The position numbers and the translations under genes were made by a program. Shown here piece after piece: positions 1-7,156 of a DNA stretch of 31,002 nt. Source of the stretch: Ruminococcus flavefaciens (GTDB lineage Bacteria; Bacillota; Clostridia; Oscillospirales; Ruminococcaceae). Within the stretch, counting starts at the first letter, position 1. Every line of letters starts with the position of its first letter. Below the pieces are notes generated by a model that made no database searches, was not told where the DNA came from, and saw nothing but the letters and a program-made list of their open reading frames with translations. The DNA lies in NCBI GenBank assembly GCA_002348905.1, contig DEBW01000086.1, forward strand, positions 63,425 through 94,426, in the 5' to 3' direction.

Positions 1-1658
1 CTCTTGTATTCGTGGAGACGCTTAACCTGTACGTCGAAGATGCTGTCTGTATTAAGAGCGATGCCGTTGTTCTTCTTTACATACTTTGCAAAGTTCTCCT
101 TAGCTTCCTTCTTGACTTCCATGAGCTTCTTGAGTATCTTTTCATCGTCCTGATATGCACGGAACTTTTCAAGCTCAGCGCCGTCATTTATGAACTTAGG
201 ACCGATAGTATCAGAGAGAAGCTTTGTAAGACCAGGGTTGGACTGTGAGAGCCAGCGTCTGTAAGCGATACCGTTTGTAACGTTCTTGAACTTCTCAGGA
301 GTATTCTCATACTCGTCGTGGAATACAGACTGCTTGATGATCTCTGAGTGGAGCTTTGATACGCCGTTAACGCTGTGAGAAGCAGCAACACAGAGAGTAG
401 CCATGTGGATCATATTGTCCTTGATTATGGACATACGGGTTGTCTTAGCACTGTCGCCGCCGTTCTTCTCCATGAGAGACTGGCAGTAACGGTTGTTTAT
501 CTCAACTATGATAGAGAATATACGTGGTATAACGTGCTTAACGAGGTTAACATCCCATTTTTCAAGAGCCTCAGCCATAACAGTGTGGTTAGTGTAAGCG
601 AAGGTCTTTGTAACGATGTCCCAAGCCTTGTCCCAGCCGTATCCGCAGTCATCGAGGAGAACACGCATAAGCTCAGGGATAGCAAGTGTCGGGTGAGTAT
701 CGTTGATGTGGATAGCAACCTTTTCAGCGAGGTTTTCGAGTGTGCCGTAAACCATCATGTGGTTGTTTACGATATCGCCGATAGAAGCTGCACAGAGGAA
801 GTACTGCTGTCTGAGACGGAGGCTCTTACCCTCAAGGTGGTTATCGTTAGGATAGAGTATCTTTGAGATAGCGTTAGCTATAGAGTTCTGAGCAAGAGCG
901 CTTGCGTAGTCACCCTTGTTGAACATATTCATGTCGAAGCTCGGAGCCTTAGCTGACCACAGACGGAGTACGGATACGCCTTCGCCGCCGTGACCTGATA
1001 CGTACATATCATAAGGTGTAGCAACAACAGTATTGTAGTTTACATGAGAGATATAGTGGTACTGGTTGTCCCAGTATTCCTGAAGGTCGCCCTCGAAGTG
1101 GATATCAATTGAAAGCTCAGGCTTAGGAACGAGCCATACGCTTCCGCCAGGGAGCCAGTTATCAGGAAGCTCTGTCTGCCAGCCGTCTTCAAGCTTCTGC
1201 TGGAAGATACCATACTCATAGCATATAGAGTAACCCATAGCAGGGAAACCTGTAGTAGCAAGAGCGTCGAGGTAGCAGGCAGCAAGTCTGCCGAGACCGC
1301 CGTTTCCAAGACCAGCATCCGGCTCATGCTCAAATACCTTGTCGAGATTTATAGTGTGCTCTTTGAGCATTGAACGAACTTCGTCAGCTATTTCAAGGTT
1401 ATAGAGACTTGTCTTGAGAGAACGTCCCATGAGGAATTCCATTGAGAGGTAGTATATCTGCTTGCCGCCAACGGAATGTGTGTGGTTGATGAAGCTCTGT
1501 CTCTTGTTGCCGAGGATATCAACAACGATAGATGAGAGAACCTGATAGACCTGCTTATCAGAAGCCTCTTCAGGAGTTACGCTGTAGAGAGACTGTAACT
1601 TCTTAGGAAATTCTTCCTTGATCTTCTCAATAATTGGATTTTTCTTTGTACTTGCCAT
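1..1658 (-). CDS. glgP: glycogen/maltodextrin phosphorylase, N-terminal part (cut by window edge)
   Basis: This gene releases glucose-1-phosphate from the non-reducing ends of glycogen or maltodextrin in the cytoplasm, using pyridoxal phosphate. About 552 residues are visible. They include SMEFLMGRSL, the glycine-rich stretch AGLGNGGLGRLAACYLDALA, HINDTHPTLAIPELMR and TNHTVMAEALEKW, all hallmarks of family GT35. The frame is still open at position 1 and reads VKRLHEYK there, the conserved segment preceding the C-terminal catalytic half, so the PLP lysine lies outside the window. The ATG at 1658 follows a GGAG ribosome site at about 7 bases. A promoter at 1775-1803 points into it, leaving a leader of roughly 110 bases with a small hairpin (GCCGT-CAT-ACGGC). 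The family call is secure; the preferred substrate cannot be read from this part. Confidence 0.95.
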   Translation of the reverse strand, partial: MASTKKNPIIEKIKEEFPKKLQSLYSVTPEEASDKQVYQVLSSIVVDILGNKRQSFINHTHSVGGKQIYYLSMEFLMGRSLKTSLYNLEIADEVRSMLKEHTINLDKVFEHEPDAGLGNGGLGRLAACYLDALATTGFPAMGYSICYEYGIFQQKLEDGWQTELPDNWLPGGSVWLVPKPELSIDIHFEGDLQEYWDNQYHYISHVNYNTVVATPYDMYVSGHGGEGVSVLRLWSAKAPSFDMNMFNKGDYASALAQNSIANAISKILYPNDNHLEGKSLRLRQQYFLCAASIGDIVNNHMMVYGTLENLAEKVAIHINDTHPTLAIPELMRVLLDDCGYGWDKAWDIVTKTFAYTNHTVMAEALEKWDVNLVKHVIPRIFSIIVEINNRYCQSLMEKNGGDSAKTTRMSIIKDNMIHMATLCVAASHSVNGVSKLHSEIIKQSVFHDEYENTPEKFKNVTNGIAYRRWLSQSNPGLTKLLSDTIGPKFINDGAELEKFRAYQDDEKILKKLMEVKKEAKENFAKYVKKNNGIALNTDSIFDVQVKRLHEYK

Positions 1659-1774
1659 AAATGATCTCCGTTCTGCCGTCATACGGCTGTATTACCGTTT
1701 GTATATTTCTTTTATAATTTTACAAACGTCGAGTGATGTATATCAATTTATTTTTTACAAACAGTATATAATAT

Positions 1775-1803
1775 ATTGTACCATGTTTTTTGCTTTTTTT
1801 CAA
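1775..1803 (-). promoter_or_regulatory. sigma-A-type promoter for glgP
   Basis: On the minus strand TTGAAA (1803-1798) and TACAAT (1780-1775) are separated by 17 bases. The start of transcription would fall near 1768, upstream of the glgP ATG at 1658. Confidence 0.6.
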
Positions 1804-2024
1804 CTGTATATTTAAACAAATATTTATCAACGTAATTTACATATTACTGCATAAATCAAGCTGATTTTGGTATAAATCGGTAAAAATATCAAGAAATGTT
1901 GTGCAAATCAACTGAATATTACAAAAAATTTGATACCCGTTGTGCATGATAACTACAAATAAAATTTGCATAATCCATGAATACATTTTTAAATAATAAA
2001 ACTTGTAAAAAGTATAAAAAACAT

Positions 2025-2053
2025 TTGAAATCTTATTAATAATGTGTTATAAT
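2025..2053 (+). promoter_or_regulatory. sigma-A-type promoter for the signal-peptidase-like gene
   Basis: TTGAAA (2025-2030) and TATAAT (2048-2053) have a 17-base spacer, with TGTGT immediately before the -10. Transcription would start near 2060, about 65 bases before the ATG at 2126. Confidence 0.7.
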
Positions 2054-2125
2054 ATATTTACATACATATTCCGCATGGAATTGCGTGAGGACAAAAGACA
2101 CACATTAGAAAGGAAATGATACCAA

Positions 2126-3370
2126 ATGGAAAAAAACAAAGGCTTAGGGATACTAAAATTACTTGTTACGATAATATGCATATGTGCTGTTATCGTATCA
2201 CTGGCTGTTAACATACTTTTTTCTAAGGGAAGTACCCCAAACCTTTTTGGAAGATATATATATGTTGTGGGCGACCTTAACCCTATGCAGAATGAGATAA
2301 CTACCGGTGCTGCCCTTATTGCAAAGGATGCAAAGGATGTCAGCCTTGCAGTAGGTGATATCGTTCTCTGCTATCCGGCTGATGATCCGGATAAACTCAG
2401 CCTCAGAAGCATAAATTATATCGTTGACGGAGATGACGGAACTTCAAGATACTACACAAAGGATTCCGTACATGAGGATACTACAGATTCTATCCCTAAA
2501 GATAAAGTTGCTGCTATATGCACAGGCTACCCTGAAAGCATCGAGCTTGGCGGATTTATAAGATTCGCTCAGGGCGTAAAGGGTATAATTTTCCTGCTGG
2601 TAATACCAAGCATACTCCTCGTTATCATGGTCATAACAGGCGTTGCTAAGAGCATCGGCGCTAAGGGCGATGATGACGATGATATGGAATTCTACAAGTA
2701 CGAAGAAGCTATTGAGAAGGCAAAGCGCAATGCAAAGAACGCTCCTAAGCCAAACGGCGGCGATCCGCTCTTTGAACCTGAACATGATAACTTCGGAAGC
2801 TCTGAGCTTGAGATCAAGAAAATGTCTATCGCTGAACATTTCAGCCAGAAGGAAGTAAACCACGATTCTCCTTATCAGAAGGAGAGAGAGCGCACAATGC
2901 AGTTCAAAACTCAGAAGGGCAGCCTTACAGGTACTATGTCTTTCCCTGCTGGCGGCGGTTCTGCTGAAACTTCATTTGCTGCAAGAAATATCGGAACACA
3001 GTCTTCAACTGCTCCTACAGCTGATGCTCTGAGAGAAGAAATGCTCAGAAAAACTGCTGAGGCTGAAAGAAGCGGAGCATTCAGCATAAAGTCCAACAAT
3101 GCTGCTGCTTCTGCTCCTGATAATACAGGAATCCTTTCTGCTGCACAGCTTGAAGAACTTACAAGAAGTGAAGCTCCTAAGTATACAGCTCCGAAGCCTT
3201 CAAGACCTGCACCTGCACCAACTCCTGCACGTACAGTCAAGAAGAGCAGTTCACCTGATATTTCCGATATCCTCGAACAGACAGATATGGCACGTAAGTC
3301 CAAAGATCCTGCTGATATGTCAGTTGATGATCTGCTGAAAATGATCGAAAACGAAAAGAAGAAACTCTGA
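2126..3370 (+). CDS. SipW/S26B signal-peptidase-like membrane protein, probably non-catalytic, with long cytoplasmic tail
   Basis: The 414-residue protein has a transmembrane helix at about residues 8-32, an exported domain (about 35-150), a second helix (about 152-176), then a charged tail of about 235 residues rich in Ala, Pro, Ser and Glu. The exported domain has the order of archaeal/SipW-type signal peptidases: a YVVGDLNPM segment where these enzymes have xSxSMxP, then VGDIVLCYP, a YYTKDS segment where they have TKGDxN, and a closing hydrophobic helix. The nucleophilic Ser appears to be Asp-Leu, and the usual His/Lys (HR) position reads SLRSINYI. I infer a peptidase fold that has lost catalysis. 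The tail ends in a conserved-looking acidic helix (DISDILEQ, MSVDDLLKMIENEKKKL) that might bind a partner. An AAAGGAAA-like site precedes the ATG. It is followed by its own terminator, so it is probably monocistronic. Confidence 0.55.
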   Translation: MEKNKGLGILKLLVTIICICAVIVSLAVNILFSKGSTPNLFGRYIYVVGDLNPMQNEITTGAALIAKDAKDVSLAVGDIVLCYPADDPDKLSLRSINYIVDGDDGTSRYYTKDSVHEDTTDSIPKDKVAAICTGYPESIELGGFIRFAQGVKGIIFLLVIPSILLVIMVITGVAKSIGAKGDDDDDMEFYKYEEAIEKAKRNAKNAPKPNGGDPLFEPEHDNFGSSELEIKKMSIAEHFSQKEVNHDSPYQKERERTMQFKTQKGSLTGTMSFPAGGGSAETSFAARNIGTQSSTAPTADALREEMLRKTAEAERSGAFSIKSNNAAASAPDNTGILSAAQLEELTRSEAPKYTAPKPSRPAPAPTPARTVKKSSSPDISDILEQTDMARKSKDPADMSVDDLLKMIENEKKKL

Positions 3371-3381
3371 TAAATCTGATC

Positions 3382-3409
3382 GCTGCCGGTATTTCCGGCA
3401 GCTTTTTTT
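3382..3409 (+). terminator. Rho-independent terminator after the signal-peptidase-like gene
   Basis: GCTGCCGG (3382-3389) pairs perfectly with CCGGCAGC (3395-3402) and is followed by seven T (3403-3409), 11 bases after the stop codon. Confidence 0.9.
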
Positions 3410-3421
3410 ATTCCTGTGCAG

Positions 3422-3463
3422 CAGAAAACTCCCCCTGTGTAATCACTCAGGGGGAGTTTTCTG
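3422..3463. terminator. bidirectional hairpin between converging genes
   Basis: A perfect 16-base inverted repeat (3422-3437 and 3448-3463, arm CAGAAAACTCCCCCTG) encloses a 10-base loop. Its A/T-rich outer arms supply T tracts on both strands. It lies just after the end of the minus-strand gene at 3477 and backs up the terminator at 3382. Confidence 0.75.
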
Positions 3464-3476
3464 AAGGTGGGCTATA

Positions 3477-4193
3477 TCAATATGATGCTTTCTTAAATAA
3501 CCAGAATCCGCCCAGAACGGCGCATCCATATGCAATGATAAGATTGATGATGTACTTTTCATTAAGTCCGAGCATCCATACTACTCTATGAAAATGAGAG
3601 AAGCATTCGCCGAAAGTTATCTTTGAGAAGCCGTACTCTTTCAGCAGGTTCTCATTAATAATAGTATCTATCTGACTTCTGTCCATTCCGCCGGCTTCGC
3701 CAAGAGCATAAAGCTCCGGACTTGTAGCGCTGATGTATCTCTGTAGCTGGTCAGTGAGCTCCCATGCCCATATAACACGCTCGCAGAAGTACACAGCCAC
3801 TATCACAACGGCAAGGCATATCACTATGCCAACGGTCGAGGAGAGTGTATTGTCCTTTGTCATGAGGTTGTATCCGGCAACTATTCCGGCAGCGAGTATA
3901 ACTCCGCATATCGCAGCGAATATGCCGGTCTTGCCGATGAGTATCCACAGGAGCACTCCGGGTATCGAGCCTATGACAGCTCCTGCGATGCCTTTCATAG
4001 CTTCTGTGAGCATCACTTTCTTTTTCTCTGCCTCGGCAGGAGTAATGCGTCTTACAGCAGATACCGGTGCTTTTGGTTTGGTTTTTACCGGTACTGGGAC
4101 ATCGTCCCAAGCAGTATCATAGGTACACACTGCTTCATCCGGCTTTTTTGTCCTGGTCACAGGTGGTTTGATTCTGTTCATGAGATCATCCAT
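3477..4193 (-). CDS. unknown four-helix membrane protein
   Basis: I do not recognise a family for this 238-residue protein. The first 65 residues are hydrophilic and rich in Lys, Pro and Arg, with no signal peptide. Hydrophobic segments follow at about 68-87, 90-109, 118-137 and 213-233, with a soluble loop (about 140-210) between the third and fourth. The loop is rich in charged and aromatic residues and shows no metal or catalytic motif I can name. The ATG at 4193 follows a strong AAGGAGG site at 7 bases. A sigma-A-type promoter at 4261-4289 drives it. It sits back to back with spoVAD but has its own vegetative-type promoter, so a spore role cannot be inferred from position alone. Confidence 0.75.
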   Translation of the reverse strand: MDDLMNRIKPPVTRTKKPDEAVCTYDTAWDDVPVPVKTKPKAPVSAVRRITPAEAEKKKVMLTEAMKGIAGAVIGSIPGVLLWILIGKTGIFAAICGVILAAGIVAGYNLMTKDNTLSSTVGIVICLAVVIVAVYFCERVIWAWELTDQLQRYISATSPELYALGEAGGMDRSQIDTIINENLLKEYGFSKITFGECFSHFHRVVWMLGLNEKYIINLIIAYGCAVLGGFWLFKKASY

Positions 4194-4260
4194 AGCTATT
4201 CCTCCTTATCGGGCAGCTCTTGTATATAACAAGAAAACGTACCACATATGATTTTCATAT

Positions 4261-4289
4261 ATTATAACACATAAAAAACAAAATGTAAA
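4261..4289 (-). promoter_or_regulatory. sigma-A-type promoter for the unknown membrane protein
   Basis: On the minus strand TTTACA (4289-4284) and TATAAT (4266-4261) are 17 bases apart, with TGTGT directly before the -10. Confidence 0.65.
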
Positions 4290-4382
4290 GGGTATTTGAA
4301 TAACTTTCGTATATTTTTTTAATTTCACCGATATTTTGTCTATCAAAAAGGGTGTTTTTCGTCATTTTGATAAAATCATAAT

Positions 4383-4411
4383 GAATATTTTAAGATGAGT
4401 AACAAATAATA
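4383..4411 (+). promoter_or_regulatory. possible sigma-G-type promoter for spoVAD-spoVAE
   Basis: GAATA (4383-4387) and AATAATA (4405-4411), 17 bases apart, resemble the forespore sigma-G elements GNATR and CATNNTA with one mismatch in the -10. The match is weak in such AT-rich DNA. The call leans on the known forespore control of spoVA genes, and the implied leader is very short. Confidence 0.25.
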
Positions 4412-4432
4412 TATCTGAACGGAGGTAATTAT

Positions 4433-5455
4433 ATGGCAGAGTATATTTCAAGAGGAGTGTTCAGGTTAAATACTCCGGTAAAGATAGAAAGCTGCGCTTC
4501 TGTTGTAGGAGACAAAGAGGCGCAGGGACCTTTAGGCAAGTGCTTCGACAAGGTGGTCAAGGACAGCCACTTCGGCAGAAATACATGGGAACAGGCGGAG
4601 AGCCGTTTTCAGCTTGAAGCTGTGAGCATAGCTGTAAACAAAGCAGGTCTTGTCAAAGAAGATATCGGCTCGATATGCTCAGGCGACCTTATAAATCAGT
4701 GTACAGGCTCGTCATACGGTCTGCGTGAACTGGAGATACCGTTCCTCGGACTTTACGGAGCTTGCTCTACAATGGCGGAAGGACTGATAATATCCTCGCT
4801 TCTGGTTGAATCCGGAGTATCATTACGGGCTGCGGCAGTAACGTCCTCGCATTTTTCAACGGCAGAAAGGCAGTTCCGTGCGCCGCTTTCATACGGCGGT
4901 CAGCGAACTCCGACATCTCAATGGACTTGTACGGCTGCCGGAGCAGTGATACTTTCACAGAAAAAGGGTACAGCCGAAATAACAGGCGGCTGCATCGGAG
5001 TGATAGCTGACATGGGCATAAGCGACATAACAAATATGGGAAGTGCAATGGCTCCTGCGGCGGCTTCTACTATAAAAAGATATCTTGACGCTACGGGTAC
5101 AGCTCCGGAGGACTATGATTATATAGTTACCGGAGATTTAGGCACGGTCGGAAGCAAACTGCTGATAGAATTTCTGAAAAAGCAGGGCGTTGATATCTCA
5201 AAACAGCACCGTGACTGCGGAGCTATGATATTCGACAGCAAAACTCAGGACACTCATTGCGGAGGTTCAGGCTGCGGATGCAGTGCAAGTGTGCTATGCG
5301 GAGTATTTCTCCCCATGCTTGAAAAGGGGAGCATAAAAAACATACTCTTTGTGGCTACCGGAGCTTTAATGTCCACTATGTCGCTTCAACAGGGCGAAAG
5401 TATACCGGCTATCGCACATCTTATAAATATAAGGAGCAATAAAAATGATTCGTGA
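4433..5455 (+). CDS. spoVAD: stage V sporulation protein AD
   Basis: SpoVAD is a thiolase-fold protein of the spore inner-membrane SpoVA channel, which takes up dipicolinic acid during sporulation and releases it at germination. At 340 residues it has the family's usual length. Visible family signatures are GRNTWEQAE, the LYGACSTMAEGL segment at the thiolase-like nucleophile position, SSHFSTAERQFR, YGGQRTPTSQWT, VTGDLGTVG and the glycine/cysteine-rich HCGGSGCGCSASV near the end. The ATG follows GGAGG at 7 bases. The next gene, spoVAE, begins inside its last codons, so the two are translationally coupled. The usual upstream partner spoVAC is not here; the preceding gene is unrelated and on the other strand. 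Confidence 0.95.
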   Translation: MAEYISRGVFRLNTPVKIESCASVVGDKEAQGPLGKCFDKVVKDSHFGRNTWEQAESRFQLEAVSIAVNKAGLVKEDIGSICSGDLINQCTGSSYGLRELEIPFLGLYGACSTMAEGLIISSLLVESGVSLRAAAVTSSHFSTAERQFRAPLSYGGQRTPTSQWTCTAAGAVILSQKKGTAEITGGCIGVIADMGISDITNMGSAMAPAAASTIKRYLDATGTAPEDYDYIVTGDLGTVGSKLLIEFLKKQGVDISKQHRDCGAMIFDSKTQDTHCGGSGCGCSASVLCGVFLPMLEKGSIKNILFVATGALMSTMSLQQGESIPAIAHLINIRSNKNDS

Positions 5456-5807
5456 TATCATAACAGCATTTCTTATCGGCGGGGCTATATGCGCTATAGG
5501 TCAGCTTTTCATAGACTACACCAGACTTACTCCGGCACGTATACTGACGGGATACGTTATTGCCGGAGTTATACTTTCTGCATTGGGACTTTATGCTCCT
5601 CTTGCAGGATTTGCCGGGGCAGGAGCGTCTGTTCCGCTTACAGGGTTCGGACATCTTCTTGCAGAAGGAGTTCGCAAAGCAGTTGAGCGTGACGGATTTG
5701 CTGGAGTATTCACCGGAGGACTTACAGCGGCTTCGGCAGGCATAACGGCTGCACTTCTCTCCGGACTTACAGCGTCACTTGTATTCCGGCAGCGTGATAA
5801 GATGTAG
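5445..5807 (+). CDS. spoVAE: stage V sporulation protein AE
   Basis: SpoVAE is a small integral membrane subunit of the SpoVA dipicolinate channel. The 120-residue protein is almost entirely hydrophobic with helices near residues 5-22, 33-55 and 88-112. It carries the family segments FLIGGAICAIGQLFIDYT, LTPARILTGYVIAGVIL, SVPLTGFGHLLAEGVRKAV and GLTAASAGITAALLSGL. The start codon lies 11 bases inside spoVAD, behind an AAGGAG site. No hairpin terminator follows; transcription may fade into the AT-rich gap. Confidence 0.93.
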   Translation: MIRDIITAFLIGGAICAIGQLFIDYTRLTPARILTGYVIAGVILSALGLYAPLAGFAGAGASVPLTGFGHLLAEGVRKAVERDGFAGVFTGGLTAASAGITAALLSGLTASLVFRQRDKM

Positions 5808-6136
5808 ATTTTGTGTATACTATATGTAAATGTTTGCAAAGATAATTCACGCAGTTATTCCAAAAAGTAAATGATTTTTTCTCGGTGAGAAGTATAACAG
5901 AATGGATAATTTTAGCGTAAATATCCGAAAATGATTACTTTTTGTCGTATTTGCAGTGATTTTTGTTAACAATTAGTAGGTTTTACACAAATACCATGTG
6001 TTATTTTTTTCGATTTATTGTGAGCATAAATATTCCATTCTGTATTGAAAAAGCTTGGATAATGTGGTATAATAATATCAACAAAAAGAGTTAATGATTT
6101 TGGAAAGATTATATATCTTTTGTTAGGAGGATGCAT
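5808..6136. other. AT-rich intergenic region
   Basis: This gap holds the promoter of the dockerin gene at 6045-6073. No RNA gene, small ORF with a ribosome site, or clear terminator for spoVAE was seen. Confidence 0.6.
6045..6073 (+). promoter_or_regulatory. sigma-A-type promoter for the cohesin-dockerin gene
   Basis: TTGAAA (6045-6050) and TATAAT (6068-6073) are separated by 17 bases, with TGTGG directly upstream of the -10. Transcription would start near 6080, about 57 bases before the chosen ATG. Confidence 0.75.
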
Positions 6137-7087
6137 ATGAGAACCAATAAATTAGTATGTGCTGTATTATCAGCTATAATGACAGTTACAATGACGATTG
6201 GTACAGCTCTTACAGCTAACGCTGCCGGAGCTGCTGTAGGTGAGACAGGCAGATATGACGAATTTGATCTCAATGGCATGAACCCTAAAGATTCCCGTGT
6301 AAAACCTACTTTAAGCGTCAGCCGCTTAGAGATACCTGTAAATATAGCTAAGGCTAATCCGGATCAGGTCGTTTCAGTTTCAGTTGCAAACGCTGAAAGA
6401 AAATATTCTTCCGTAGGTCTGCATATATGTTTTGACAGCCGCCTTAGAATAGTACCTGCTTTTGAATGGAAAGATAATCCTGATTTAGAGCTTATGTGTG
6501 ACTGGGAGAAAGCTGGAAAGGCGTTAGGCGGAACTTCCATGCGTCAGGATGCACATACATTCTTTGCAACTGCTGCTTGTAAAAACGATTATGGTCTTAA
6601 TGGCGAACTTCTTACTTTCACACTTACTCTTCCGGCTGATGTTGAAGTCGGTGACGAATACCCGATAGAGATACTCTACAGAAAAGGTGACAGATTTGCT
6701 TCTACTATGATGTCAGATGAGGACAGCAACCTTATGGAAGCGTGGACATTCACAAACGGCATCAACCAGGGTTACATAAGAATAACTGAACCTGTTGAAC
6801 TGGAAGAAGAGGAAGATACTGAAAAGCTTGAACTTGCTTTCGGCGATCCTAACGGCGACGGCAAAATAGATTCCAGTGATGCTACAATTATACTTGGTTA
6901 CTACTCACAATTACAGACAGGCGCTGTAAAGCTTGCTGAAATACCGGCAGAGGTAATAGCAGCTTCTGATGTAAATCACGATGGACTTATAGATTCTAAG
7001 GATGCAACAGTAATACTCAGCTATTACGGCTATGCATCGACCGGCGGAACATTATCTCTTGAAGATTTCATGGCTTCCGCAGAATGA
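6137..7087 (+). CDS. secreted cohesin-like plus dockerin protein (ScaC-like cellulosome adaptor candidate)
   Basis: The 316-residue protein begins with a signal peptide (about 1-30, ending TANAAG). A beta-rich domain follows (about 57-217) with cohesin features: SVSRLEIPVNI, VVSVSVAN, VGLHICFDSRLRIVP, GELLTFTLTLP, GDEYPIEILY and a closing GYIRI. After an acidic linker comes a dockerin (about 235-301) with two calcium loops, GDPNGDGKIDSSDAT and SDVNHDGLIDSKDAT. Dockerins bind cohesins, so such a protein could adapt one cohesin type to another, as ScaC does in Ruminococcus flavefaciens; that parallel is inference. The dockerin is certain, the cohesin likely. An ATG at 6131 abuts the AGGAGG with no spacer, so the in-frame ATG at 6137, 6 bases away, is preferred. 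No other scaffoldin gene is nearby. Confidence 0.8.
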   Translation: MRTNKLVCAVLSAIMTVTMTIGTALTANAAGAAVGETGRYDEFDLNGMNPKDSRVKPTLSVSRLEIPVNIAKANPDQVVSVSVANAERKYSSVGLHICFDSRLRIVPAFEWKDNPDLELMCDWEKAGKALGGTSMRQDAHTFFATAACKNDYGLNGELLTFTLTLPADVEVGDEYPIEILYRKGDRFASTMMSDEDSNLMEAWTFTNGINQGYIRITEPVELEEEEDTEKLELAFGDPNGDGKIDSSDATIILGYYSQLQTGAVKLAEIPAEVIAASDVNHDGLIDSKDATVILSYYGYASTGGTLSLEDFMASAE

Positions 7088-7116
7088 TTTATGAAATACT
7101 CTATCCTCACTAACAT

Positions 7117-7149
7117 AAAGTGCCCCAGGGTTTATCCCTGGGGCGCTTT
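7117..7149. terminator. bidirectional terminator between dockerin and LRR genes
   Basis: A 14-base stem (7117-7130 with 7136-7149, one G-T pair) with loop TTTAT and AAAG/CTTT outer ends lies between the stop at 7087 and the converging stop at 7157. Confidence 0.8.
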
Positions 7150-7156
7150 ATTTGTA

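Larger units (their letters stand above)
1659..2125. other. AT-rich divergent intergenic region
   Basis: This 467-base gap separates two divergent genes. It holds one sigma-A-type promoter for each direction (1775-1803 minus and 2025-2053 plus). No convincing small gene, RNA gene or repeat was seen in the AT-rich stretch between them. Confidence 0.7.

Noticed and set aside
375..866. 163-residue plus-strand ORF
   Set aside because: It is antisense to the conserved glycogen phosphorylase frame and resembles no protein.
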